Assembly: GCA_033964015.1 (NCBI GenBank)
Contig: JAWWUD010000103.1
Span: 310,001-374,000 of the forward strand
Length of the DNA: 64,000 nucleotides
Origin: Scolanthus callimorphus
Lineage: Eukaryota; Cnidaria; Anthozoa; Actiniaria; Edwardsiidae
Reading direction: 5' to 3'
Part shown: piece after piece, positions 11,073 to 22,225 of the stretch
Layout of the letters: each line of letters opens with the position of its first letter
How positions within the stretch are numbered: the first letter of the stretch is position 1
Notes under the pieces: generated by a model
Databases searched by the model: none
What the model saw: only the letters and a program-made list of their open reading frames with translations
What the model was told of the DNA's origin: nothing
Position numbers and translations under genes: made by a program

Positions 11073-12110
11073 ATATGGCACTTTTTCTTCAAACTTTTTA
11101 CGAACCGGAAGTCGCCGTCGCCTCGTTCATTTTCCCGCCGAAAACTCAGACAAGCGCCCGCGTCGCGCTCGAGTTCATTCAGAGTTTTTCATTCTCTGAG
11201 TCAACTGATAGAACAAACTCGTGTGTGCGAACCACGCCAGACCTGCTCAAAAATAATCAATCTCTTATGGATATCAAATACTTCAGAATCGATTCTTTTA
11301 CACCTATTTTATGATGTTGTTTAGTCATTTGGGAGAAACTTTTGAGGGAGTTGAACAGAAGATTCAAACGGCAAGCAACCGGGAAGCAAGTCTTCGACGT
11401 CAGCTCGACAACTTCAAGTTTCTTTTAGTCCCATTGGGGAAAACATTGCTCCTTTTCACTAGCAAAAGGCCTTTTATCAATCCGGAATTAGAGATAAACC
11501 TGAAGAAGTTCTTTGCCACAAGCTATCCTTATAGTACAGCAGATTGGTGCAAAATTGTGCAAATTGATGTTACAAGCATGAAATTTGGCAGAGTGGTAGA
11601 GCTTGATGTCCTGAGCAATTCTATATAAAAACCACGCCCAAAAGTAAATACTTCCAGATAGCATAAAGATGGGTTGATTTATCTTTGTTAAAGAAATAAG
11701 AACGTCTTAATTTTACACAAAAGCCTTAATATGTTACTTTATTCACAAAGAGATGTCTTGCATTACTATACATATTGAGTCACGCCCTATATTGCTTACT
11801 TACAGCCTTGATAGATGTACACTTCACTATTTGGCAAAATCTATTTCTGGAGTTTCCTTTTTCTCCAAATTACTAAGTATTGATAAGATGTTTTATGCGG
11901 CATTATTCTTAAGTTAACCCTCACCCTATTTCAGGTACTTCCAGTGTTGAAAGTTATGAAATAAAAAAACATTTAAAGCAAAAGTATTTTAAATTTGATT
12001 GAGCTGCCACGATTAGCTTGGCCTCCTGCATCAACAAAAATTCCATATTTTGTTATATGCCTGTCTGAAAAGTCTAAATATTATGAAGTCCTAAACCAAC
12101 AATGAAAATT
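11073..12110. other. Intergenic with part of a dispersed repeat
   Basis: A 105-codon plus-strand frame lies at 11,311-11,628, but its 3' half (gcagattggtgcaaaattgt to aaaccacgccca, 11,537-11,645) recurs in inverted orientation at 16,065-16,195, where it is not open. The frame is therefore better explained as repeat sequence than as a gene. Confidence 0.55.
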
Positions 12111-12119
12111 TACTTAGTT

Positions 12120-12440
12120 TTACTGTCGTTCGTAACCTCTTCTGTACTTGCACATGGCAGTGCATTGAGGACGTGCTTTGGCACATTTACAGCGCCCTCG
12201 ACACCCCTTATCAGGTTGACAGCCGCATTGCACGAGTAGCTGACACGTTGTAGAGATCTCGGGGAATACGGTGCAGATTGTTGGTTCAGCATTTATTACA
12301 TGATGGCTTTTTCGCCATCCCAACTCTGATGGCGAGAGACTTCTCCCCAGTAGGTATCACATCCATCTTTGGTCTTCTGGGAAACATGTCCGCCCTTGCC
12401 ACTCAATAGCTTACTCCTTGCATACGATGTTTGGGGATGG
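12120..12440 (-). pseudogene. Cys-rich C-terminal relic of a transposon-type protein
   Basis: On the minus strand a short frame (12,120-12,323) ends with a compact cysteine cluster: QCGCQPDKGCRGRCKCAKA followed by PQCTAMC. The CxC...CxxxCxCxKA...CTxxC spacing resembles the C-terminal cysteine clusters of several uncharacterised transposon-associated proteins of aquatic animals. Upstream sequence to about 12,440 looks coding in other frames (GGHVSQKTKDG), so the copy is broken. I infer a mobile-element remnant; the exact family is not recognised. Confidence 0.4.
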
Positions 12441-12539
12441 GTCCGAGGGCCAGAGGATTTTTTCACTATGATGCTACAGAACTGTGAGCCCTACCAGGGG
12501 TGACTAGGAACTCTTTGGGGACTGGCTCCGAATTTTAGT

Positions 12540-12900
12540 TAGTAGAACTGACGATGCTTGATGTCTGGTCATAGAAGAACACATTGAAGTGAGCTCTCGC
12601 ATAATTCCTGGATGGAAGGAACATCACCGTCAACCATCTGCTTCCACCAACCACATGAGTCAGTGCTGCCACTCAAGGACTTGACCTCTTTGTACCAATG
12701 GGTAACGCCAGAGCTGACACTTTGCGAGTATAGTATTTAGCTTTAGATGATTTGCATTCTCGTTGCACTTTATTCCTTAGGTCTTTATACTGGTACGACT
12801 CTTTCTTATGCTCTGACAGAGCAGTTTGTCTTTGAACGATCAGAGAGGTCAATCTAGGGATATGTGTGATATGGCTCTCGAGCTTCTGCTGGTCTTCTTA
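12540..12900 (-). pseudogene. LINE relic: endonuclease-RT linker region
   Basis: The minus strand holds pieces typical of the linker between endonuclease and reverse transcriptase in CR1-like LINEs: YQYKDLRNKVQRECKSSKAK, then KYYTRKVSALA, then in other frames HWYKEVKSLSG and a CGWWKQMVDGD-like block. Frameshifts and stops separate them. Neither flanking catalytic domain is present. Together with the Cys-rich relic this marks 12.1-12.9 kb as old mobile DNA. Confidence 0.55.
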
Positions 12901-13903
12901 TTCCTTGACCCCGTTTATCTCTTGCGCCTACCTTCGGACTGTTGTTGCCACGTCCCAGGCAATGGATATCTTCTTCATGTTGTTTGCTAGTAATAGCGCA
13001 CATAAAGAATAAACAAATGATATATGCGTAGTGCTTTTACGTCTTACGGTTCTCTTCTTTTAGCATAATTACAACGGCGGCTCCGTCAATCACGACTGCA
13101 ATGACTTCAGGGGGCTCACTATGAACAGTAGGGGCAACCATCTCCAGCCATCCTGTGAAGTCCGACTTGTTGCAGGAACTTAGGTCACCAAAGTTGGATA
13201 TAGGGATGGTGGAACTAAATATTGATGCACTCGCTACAAGAAACGTTTGCTTTCAGAAGAAAGAATGTGAAATGATTTTTAGATACACGGAGATACAGTT
13301 ATTTAGTGGATTGTACATTTCAGTTCACCCCTCGCCTCCCTTCGCCTGATAGCAGACATTAAAACATGCTTCAAAAGTAACATCTTACCAAAAGGATATT
13401 GTAATGTAATGTAGGCACTTGTATACCGCAAATTATCATATGAATATGTTCAAATGCGGTTTACAGATGTGGACATGTCTGATCCCTAAGATGCGGACTG
13501 CGATTTATACAATGCAGTTTACAATCATGAGTGGTTGTTAGATAACATTCTGTGGTGAGCACTGTGATTGTTTAACGTCCCTCGCATAGTAGTTAAGTGT
13601 AGTGGGCTGAGAGACGGGACCTCGGTTTTATTGTCTCATCCGAAAGACGTGAAACACAGGAGAAATGACGAATCACTTCAACCCACGATGGACACATTGC
13701 TAGAAAGCAGTACATGACAACGTTTATTTTTTAGGCAACCTTTTTTCTTCTACGCTAACTGGCGGGCTAGTGGGGTGCTCATAGGTGGTGAGGTCTTGCA
13801 TTGTGTGGAAAACCGTTCGAAAAGTTATATAAAAGAACATTTTTTCCCATAGAAAAGTGTACTTGTGAAAAGAAATGGTAGAGTTGAAGCAAGAAAAGTC
13901 GAA
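12901..13903. other. Intergenic, nothing recognised
   Basis: No splice-flanked frame, RNA gene or repeat is supported between the LINE relic and the foldback element. Confidence 0.4.
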
Positions 13904-13907
13904 TTAA

Positions 13908-15711
13908 GGAGGCTGCCTACATTTTTTTCTGCCCTCAACACCCAATCTTTGTGTGCCTGCTGTTCAGGCTCAAAAACCTGTACCAGTCTGAACCTTCACA
14001 TGGTTACCCTGGAGGGTTTGAACTTTATTGTAGTGTGCATTTTGTTGTGATCGGAGTTGCTCTAGCAACGTTATAACCACACCCTTGTTTATAATTAGCA
14101 GCCATCAGACGCGTTGCGCGACCTAAACTTTTAAAATGACACCCCTCACACTAATCCCTGAGTAGCTAACATTAATCACAGCAAGTTTGGAGAGAATTCA
14201 TTGGGCCGATTTTATGTTACTCGAACGGACTTTTCCAGCCTCCAAAATGTCAAAGTTATTTATGCTGCAAAGTATTTCCTTAAAAAATAATGGCAATATC
14301 TGCGGAATTAAGAAATCCTTGCCGCCCGAATAATCTACAAACACAAGGCAATGTACCAGCCAATTTTCACTTCTTAGAATGCTTCCGATTTTGTTTGGCA
14401 TGTGTTCAAGGAAACTGCAAAATTTGAGAAATTGTATTATAAATCTTCCGTTTGTTATAAAAGTTACACTTTTCGCCTCTTACACAAATCTCATATGTAA
14501 AAGTTTTTGATACTTTCGTAAATTATTCTTGAATATACACCAAAGATAACCTCCAAGTCTTGAGTTCATTGAAGTATTTTAAGGCACCGAGAAAAAATGC
14601 TAAACTATGGCTATGGCTCAATGATTTCTCTGCGCAGTTTGCCGTCACGCTTGCAAGGGAAGCGGCAAAGCGTATTAGAGATTTTCGATCATTTTTTTTT
14701 CTCGAGAAAATCGAAAAAGAGGAAGGCAGAAGAACTGATAAATTGGAGAGCGAGTGGTTGCCAGCCAGGCAGCGGCGGGAGGTTAAAGACAAAGAGTTAG
14801 AACGCTCAGCATTATCAAGTTAACGTTCATAATAAATGTTGTTGGATTGTTATTCGCTACGCTTTGAGAGTATGAATGTTGACCCATGAAAACTACAACA
14901 CGCTGGAATGTAGTTCGCTTCACTGATTACAGGGAAAACCACGTGAAAGCTACAACAGGTGAAAACAAAGTGCAATGGCAAAAACCGGCTCGAGCAAACC
15001 GAAAGAGTAGTGAAGTTTAGCATTTTTTCCGGTGCCTTAAAATACTTCAATGAACTCAAGACTTGGAGGTTATCTTTGGTATATATTCAAGAATAATTTA
15101 CGGAAGTATCAAAAACTTTTACATATGAGATTTTTGTCAGAGGCAAAAAGTGTAAGTTTTATAACAAACGGAAGACTTATAATATAATTTCTCAAATTTG
15201 GCAGTTTCCTTGAACACATGCCAAACAAAATCGGAAGCATTCTAACAAGTGAAATTTGGCTGGTACATTGCCTTGGGTTTGTAGATTATTCGGGCGGCAA
15301 GGATTTCTTAATTCCGCAGATATTAGCCATTCTTTTTCAAGGAAATATTTGCGGCATAAATAGCTTTGCCATTTTGGAGCCTGAAAAAGTCCGTTCGAAT
15401 AACATAAAACCGGCCCAATGAATTCCCTCCAAACTTGCTGTGATTAATGCTAGCTACTCAGAGATTAGTGTGAGGGGTGTCATATTAAAAGTTTAGGTCG
15501 CGCAACGCGTCTGATGGCTGCGTATTATAAGCAAGGGTGTGGTTATAACGTTGATATAGCAACTCCGATCACAACAAAATGCACACTACAGCAAAGTTCA
15601 GACCCTTCAGGGTAACCATGTGAAAGTTCAGACCGGTACAGGTTTTTGAGCCTGAACAGCAGGCAAACAAAGTTTGATGGTGGAGAGCAGAAAAAATTGT
15701 AGGCAGCCTCC
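13908..15711. mobile_element. 1.8-kb foldback element with about 700-bp arms and TTAA flanks
   Basis: The left arm (13,908-14,605) and right arm (15,015-15,711) are near-identical inverted repeats; the termini read GGAGGCTGCCTAC and its complement. TTAA lies just outside both ends (13,904-13,907 and 15,712-15,715), and also outside the related end at 1,992. The roughly 410-bp loop is unique and holds only a short basic frame (14,560-14,823) with no domain. TTAA duplication fits piggyBac or Kolobok; the GGAGG terminus is not the CCC/CCT start of piggyBac, so Kolobok-type is the better guess. No transposase is present, so it would be non-autonomous. Confidence 0.8.
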
Positions 15712-15715
15712 TTAA

Positions 15716-16730
15716 AATCTTTACTGTCTCTTTCTTAGCTCAAAAGCCAAAAAAGACGTTGAATGTGCCAAATACAGGCATTTTTGGCGTGTGGTTAGCT
15801 GCGAAGGTGCTAGGTAATTTGTCTGTAATAGGTTGCAAAAAGATTTCAATAATAACTATCATGTTTAATTTATTTTTGTAAACCCTTGCATTCGTCACTG
15901 TAATACCTGTAAGTACCGCAATTGGGCGTGGTTTGTCTGCCTAAACTTGAAGGGCATGCAATCTCAACATTATGTGAAGTTTGGAAGAATTTGGAAAACG
16001 TTTAGTCAGGCTTTTATTCTTATATAAGATAATTAATTCCACCTCTGTAAAACGGAAAGTATGCACGTTTGGGCGTGGTTTTTGCATCAAGACTACTTAG
16101 GGTATAAAGCTCTGTCATTGTGCCAAATTTCATGCTTGTAACATTAATTTGCACAATTCGACCTAAATTCTGCACCAATCTGCTGTACTAGGAATGGGTT
16201 TTGTGCAAAAGCGAATGTCAAGTAAGAATGAATTTAATCGAGGAGATCAGAGAAAAAAGAAATCAACGACTTCACTAAGTATCAGCTATCGGTAAGCTCA
16301 AAGTTTGAACTCGCTTTCTGTTATTATTTTTAGCTTTCAAGTTTCTTGAATTCCTAATAAATTTTGACCTTTTGTAGCTTTTACCTTTTGCTGCTATTCT
16401 CTCTTTTCTCATTTTCTCCGGATAGACTCGAATTTATAGTAACTTTTTGGCTCTGCTTTGCCTTTTGTAGTAAACAGGTCATTTCTGATATTCAGGCCTT
16501 GATTTTCTTCTTGTCACAAGTTAGATTTGTATTATACTGTGTCAAGTATTCCTTGTTGTGAATTGCGCTGAAAATCTTCTTTTTGAATTTATGTTATTTC
16601 AACAGGAGATTAATTTTTGTCCGTCGTGAACTGTGAGCGCTCATTAAGAATTTCCATAATGCCCGTGGGCATTACGGAGAGTTACGCCCGCTCGTTAGCC
16701 AATCAGAGCGCGCGTACTATCGTTGCCATA
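15716..16730. other. Intergenic with dispersed repeat pieces
   Basis: 16,065-16,195 is an inverted copy of the repeat at 11,537-11,645. A short perfect palindrome, taatgcccgtgggcatta, lies at 16,659-16,676. The rest shows no gene. Confidence 0.5.
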
Positions 16731-17988
16731 TCTATACTATTATAATCGGGTTGTCTGCGCAAACATTTCTGATTGGCTAAATCGTTCGCACTCACTCCGC
16801 TGAGGCCGGAAGTGTGCCGCCAAAAGAAGTTCACAAACCTGCAGAGAAGGTGGAAATCCAGACAGTGAGCGTGTTTTGGTTGGAAAAGATTCACCCAGGG
16901 CTAAGTTCTAACTCAAGCGATTTCTTAAGCGAGGGACAAAGCTGCCATCGCCGCCATTTTGAAATCTCCCACAGAAACTAAAAAAGAACCCAGTTCGCAC
17001 AGCCGAAAGCACCATAGTCATTCAGACCTAAATGGTTCTGTCACAGATTACTGTCAGGAAAGTGCAGGGATAATTGTTATTCGAAAGCTTTAAGTTGAGG
17101 AAAAATTTCATTCAGCTTAAGCAAACGTACACCAGTGCCTTGCTTTCCTGTTCGCGCGCTAAGGCGAAATGAGTGACAAATTTACACAAAGCAAAGCCAT
17201 GAATAATATTCTCAAAGTGTAAATCCTTGCGCTGTATCGCAAAACGAAGGACACACGCCCGAAGAGAAGAGGGAAATCTCTCAAGTGGGCGTGTTTTTGT
17301 TGGAAAAGATTCACCTTTGGCTAAGTTCTAATTCAAGCGATTTTTTCAGCGAGGGACAAAGCCGCCATCGCGGCCATGTTGAAATCTCCCACATAAACTA
17401 AAAAGAACTCATTTCCCACAGCCGAAAGCGCCATAGACATTCAAAACTAAATGGTTCTATTACAGATTACTTACTATTATGTGTAGGGATAATTTTAATT
17501 CGAAAGATTTGAGCTGACAAAAAATTTCATTCAAGTTTGAACAAACTTATACCTCTGCCACTGCCTACAGAGCGCACGCTAAGCCATGAATGAAATTCTC
17601 TAAAAAAACCTATGATAAACTAAAAATTTCTTAGAACAATTTACTTTACCTGTTTCCTCTCTTCCCTTACTGAGATATAATAAGCATACAAACAATTCCG
17701 AAGTCAAATGAGTTTTCTGTGTAATAGGCTTGCGTTTTCAATTTTCGGACTTAGACAGATTTGAGAAACGTACTGACTCACACGACAAACGTGCGTCATT
17801 TTCTCCACCAAAATCAGGGAGACCAGTGCAAAACACAACAAAACCTCTGGGGTTCACTTCATTTATTTGGGCATGCGGCAGGGGGTCTTTCTTGAAGGGA
17901 GGTAATCAGTAATGTAAATCAGCAGTTTGTCGAATGGGGAACTCAGGCTGAGTCTTCTAGCGTCACGAAGTGACGGGCTGTTTTCTTG
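16731..17988 (+). mobile_element. Helitron-like non-autonomous element, copy 1
   Basis: The element starts TCTATACTATTATAATCGGG and ends GGGCTGTTTTCTTG, preceded by a stem-loop (cgtcac-gaa-gtgacg) about 13 bp from the 3' end. The base before is A and the base after is T, with no target duplication. A second copy (50,043-51,237, reverse orientation) has the same termini. A 5'-TC start, 3' hairpin and A/T insertion are Helitron hallmarks; the last four bases are CTTG, not the canonical CTRR. Inside are two diverged 500-bp units sharing ttggaaaagattcacc and gcgagggacaaag. No Rep/helicase is encoded. Confidence 0.75.
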
Positions 17989-18697
17989 TAATAATGTTAT
18001 TTGTCGGTTGTGAATGTACAACTCGCAGATGAAACAATTTGCATATTCGCTAAAAAACTTGTCAAGCTTACATACCTGCAAAATACTTCTGGTATAAAAA
18101 CTCCAAATAATCTGGGTCATCATCTTTGTCTGTGATCATATTTTATAGTGCAAACCAGTGCTGACAAAACGGAACAAAAGGAAAAACAGAACGCGTCTCC
18201 GTCGTAGCTTGACTTTCGCACGGCTTCCTAGAAGTTATGCACGAGTGATCACAATAGTTCACCGCAATTAAGCTTAATGATGACTAAAAAAAATTATTGT
18301 CAATTTTTTTTTAAGCCCGGCAGACTGGACGCACGATTTTTTTCTCAGTACCTCAGGAGTAATAGAATGTAATGTGTCACATTTATAACAGCAAGAATTT
18401 AATTTTGATTCTAATTAACCCTCTGATCGAAACTGAGACGACGACAAATCCCCTGTACAAAAAATCCGAAGTTCAGCAAGTCGACGCTGTTCTTGTCTCT
18501 AATTGTAACTGTTGTAAATGCGTATTCGTAATTTCAATTGCTGGTATGCGATAGCTCAACTCAAACATCAAAATACCATACAAGCGATGAGCGCAGAAAT
18601 TTCATTTGCGTGTTTCAGTATTTTTGGAATCAAAGCGTCATCGGTTGTCAAGCCAGAAATGCCCGATGGCAACGGACAATCGTTATGCAATTCTGCA
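17989..18697. other. Intergenic, nothing recognised
   Basis: Short open frames only; no repeat or gene supported. Confidence 0.4.
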
Positions 18698-20201
18698 ACT
18701 GTTCCGTAGACTCAATATAGTCTGGCCATACGGAGCTCACCCTTCCGTTAAAATAAAAGTAAATGTGTTATTTTAATGTTTTGGACCCTAGGGACCCTAG
18801 GGACCCTAGGCAACGAGGTTACGTCCTGCTAGTTTCTGACTGGCCACTATCAGTAATTTTCATAACAAAGGAATTCATTGACCTTCACAACCTAGTGAAT
18901 ACTAGCAAGGGAGGAAACTGGCGTGGTTCGCACACGCGATTTTTCGTACAGGTTATACCTCTAGTTGGGTGCGACGGAAGTAATTAGGTATTCAAATACA
19001 TTTACATGATAAATGAACTTCCGTTGAATGCGTGACTGTATAATCTTTTGAAGAAAAAAAAAACCGAAACGTGTTTGATAACATTTGCATGTAACATTTA
19101 ATGTAGCAAACTTGTGATAGAAAAAACACCTAGAAGCGTCCTATGAAATCGTAGACATAAAAGATGCTCTCTAGTTTAACTTTATTTCCTTGTTTTTACT
19201 GATAACGCAATTATTCTTGTTCTATACAAGACGTAATTTGGTAGCATTTTGCATTGAATATTTTTAGCACCATTTATTGTGGAAAGTTCCAAAGAATACT
19301 TCTCGAAAATTACGTGACGAATGAGTCTGAGTTCATATTTTGTATTTTACATTTGGTTTTGAAATAAAAGAATAAATTCATCTGACCGTATTTACCAGCC
19401 AGAGAGATATTCATTACGAGCTGAGTACATTTGAGATTGACGTCTTCTAAATTCGTCTTTGTATTGTGCAAATTTCTAGTTTGTTCCTTTTTGATTTTAA
19501 CTAACCGAACAAAATGATATAAATCTATGTAACTTTTCCTTTCCAAATAGGCTTTTAGAAAAGACTTCTTGAATTTTCGCTTTGCCTATTGGTAAACACC
19601 TGCAATATAATAGCAAGCCTTGTAAAATGCGGAGACGAAGACTGTGCTTCGTGACAATACATGAAACATTAAGATTTATCCTTGAATATTTGATAGAAAA
19701 ATTTCCATTGAAATTACTTATTAAGCTGAATTTGCATCTAATTTGGCAGGAGTTTTGACGATTCACTTCCGCTTCCGTCGCCCCCAACTGTAGGCATAAC
19801 CTGTACGAAAACCGGGTATTTGAATATCAATTTTTTTGTTCGCTTTAAAATTATTTTTTTCGAAAACTACGAATAACCGTATTGTAGATTAGCCCTTCCG
19901 CTATATATCCATCGAAGTTTTGTTGCCTAAAAGCATTCGGTTGATTACCATGAGTGTTTTCGCTAAGCTGCCCGATTTCAGTTTCCTCCCTTGCTAGTAT
20001 TCACTAGGTTGTGAAGGTCAATGATTCCTTTGTTATGAAAATTACTGATAGTGGCCAATCAGAAACTAGCATGACGTAACCCCGTTCCCTAGGGTCCCTA
20101 GGGTCCCTAGGGTCCAAAAACATTAAAATAACACATTTACTTTTATTTTAACGGAAGGGTGAGCTCCATATGGCCAGACTATATTGAGTCTACGGAACAG
20201 T
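18698..20201. mobile_element. TIR element of about 1.5 kb with long inverted arms
   Basis: Left arm 18,698-18,921 and right arm about 19,983-20,201 are inverted repeats of about 220 bp, starting ACTGTTCCGTAGACTCAATA and including gagctcacccttccgttaaa, gccactatcagtaattttca and tactagcaagggaggaaac. Each arm carries a short run of the 10-bp unit GGGACCCTAG. The core (18,922-19,982) has no convincing gene. A third copy of the left arm plus adjacent core lies at 26,003-26,310. The superfamily is unclear, and no clean target duplication was found because the right end abuts another fragment of the same family (20,202-20,226). Confidence 0.7.
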
Positions 20202-21870
20202 CTACGGAAGGGTGAGCTCCCTGTGGTCTGGCAGGTGGAGAGGAGAAACAGAACAGTGTGGTGTGACTTCATCAATGACGTCATTATTAAGGGCGTTCAT
20301 GCAATTATAACCTAAGCTGTTTAGGTACAAAGGACAATGCAAATGAGACCAACAAATCTTATTGGGAGCTCCGCTTTCAGGCAGTGCCTTAATCTATATA
20401 TTGTTTGGTTGTCTGCCGAAGTTATCTCGTTGAAATAAAGCTGCACATTCATGTACCCAAGCTGACTTGTAGTCATCATTGAATAAGTTTGGTTGTCTGG
20501 CAGTGTTTGGTTATCTGGCAAGTTTTAATGACGTCATTGGTTACGTTATGTCACATGAGCACCTAGTCACACCCCATGATCCATGAACAGCGTTGTATGA
20601 GTTTGTTGTCCAGCTATTGCCCGGACATTAGGTGCAATTGAAACTTGATGTTTTAAGTTACTAATTATCCTAACGCACATGATCGAGTTTACGAAATACG
20701 AGCGATTGACACGGGGCCTAAACATAAAATATAGATTTAGCCACTGGCTAAAAGTGGAGCTCCCGGTTACATATTTCACTGTGTTAAGGACGGTGCCCAC
20801 AAAAACAGTAATTTTTTTCGCACTTCATGACTATGTGGTAATGAAAGGTAATGTGAAAGGCTATCTATTTCCGATAAAAAAAAGTAGGGTACCCACGCAA
20901 GTTGTCGAGATAACCCATCCCCAACACCCTGAAAAAGCAGAATTAGCGTTTTTTTAGAAATAACGAAAAAAATGAAATTTTACTCGATAGTTTTATTTCA
21001 ATTCTACTTTCGCTCGTAAAAGCAGTAGCTGTTATTACATTTGTTGGATTCTATAACAAATATTTGTCAATTTCGGCTTTTAAAGGTATTTTAGGGGGTA
21101 CAATTTCTACAACAGGCCCCAAATTCACCCTGACAACCGCTACTTTATGCGTCAAAAAAACAGCCTCAGCATATTTTTCGCACGTTAAAAATTTGCAAAT
21201 ACGCTGCAGAGGATATATATTTTCGAATGATGTAAAAAAATTAGGGGTAGCCACGCAATTTTCAGAAATAGCGTGCCTTTTAACAGCAGGTAGAATGGTA
21301 AAGTGACAAATCTGCGCACCCCTCCCCTGTGAGTAGAAATTGACATTCAAAATGGCGACTCTTTAAGCAAGAGGGGAAAAGTGGAAAAATAAAGGTAACT
21401 ACGTGGTGCATTGACTTAAAATAATTTAAATATTGATTTTAGATAAAGTTGTAGTATATTTGATTCCAAAATTAATGACTAGCAGGTCGAGATTATTGAA
21501 AATAGCAAGGCGAACTTACGAAAAGCCGGGTTTTTTAAACGATAACAACGACATTTTTTTCATTTACAAAGCGAGTCTTGGACAAACATCATTGAAATGA
21601 AACTGCATCTACGCTTTATAGCTTTAAGTGTAAATATACAATAAGTTTTCTGATTCATTTGCTTTTTTTTTGGCAAAATATTTGCGTTAAGATATCTAGA
21701 TTTTTAGGTATCAAAACTACGGCTACTATGACTCAGAGAAAAATCCCGATATTTTTACTAAATGTTAACTTTTGTAGGTTATTTTCCAAAGAAATTTTCA
21801 ACTGAAGGTTATTTACAGAGGAAAACAAAGAAAAAAAGAAGAAAAAAGGGGAAAAAGAAAAAAAAATCGA
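20202..21870. other. Intergenic with dispersed short motifs
   Basis: Contains a family fragment (20,202-20,226), two copies of the motif pairing GGAGCTCC with a ggca-tgcc stem (20,366-20,400 reverse; 20,722-20,762 forward), and repeated ggttgtctg/ggttatctgg words (20,406-20,522). The 21.0-21.4 kb frames on both strands have no recognisable domain. Confidence 0.45.
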
Positions 21871-21943
21871 CGGCCTCGAGTAAGTTCTGAACCCGGAGTA
21901 CTTGCAGTCCGTCTAGCGCCTTATCCAACTGCGCCATCGAGCC
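21871..21943 (-). pseudogene. tRNA-like pseudogene
   Basis: The 73-nt minus-strand stretch has a 7-nt GGCTCGA start that partly pairs with TCGAGGCC at its end, a clean D-arm (GCGC...GCGC around AGTTGGATAAG), a match to the A-box (TGGCGCAGTTGG) and a near B-box (GGTTCAGAAC). The anticodon stem does not pair well, so it is not a functional tRNA. An oligo-T run follows it on the minus strand, as for a Pol III terminator. It could be a dead tRNA or the head of a tRNA-derived SINE. The anticodon is uncertain. Confidence 0.55.
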
Positions 21944-22082
21944 TGATCTGAAAGGTGATTGATTAAAATGCTACATATACAGAAACCCGCATAGAATGCG
22001 CGAGCAGGATGCGCAGTAACATTAGTAGGCACCGTCCTTAATGAGACAAAAAGGTTGCCATTGTACATAGCCTGTCATCGTC

Positions 22083-22225
22083 ATACCACGTGACCACGCC
22101 GTTGCACCCCCTTGCCACTTAAACAACCCAAGTTTGGTTGTCTGAGGTTCATCCCTTCCAAAGATATAAATCTTTTCTCGTTTCGTGACGTCATCGATGA
22201 CGTCATATCAGGTAACTCCGCAGTT
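22083..22225 (+). repeat. About 125-bp tandem repeat, part 1
   Basis: The unit contains ccttgccacttaaacaa, aagtttggttgtctgaggtt, cccaagatatatacctt and tgacgtcatcgatgacgt. Three units were originally contiguous (22,083-22,203; 22,204-22,225 joined to 23,235-23,338; 23,339-23,450); a LINE now splits the middle one. Confidence 0.75.

Noticed and set aside
11311..11628. 105-codon plus-strand frame as a gene
   Set aside because: Its 3' half is shared with an inverted, non-open repeat at 16,065-16,195.
14560..14823. 87-codon basic frame in the loop of the foldback element as transposase
   Set aside because: Too short, with no catalytic motif; its first part lies in the inverted arm and is not preserved as coding in the other arm.
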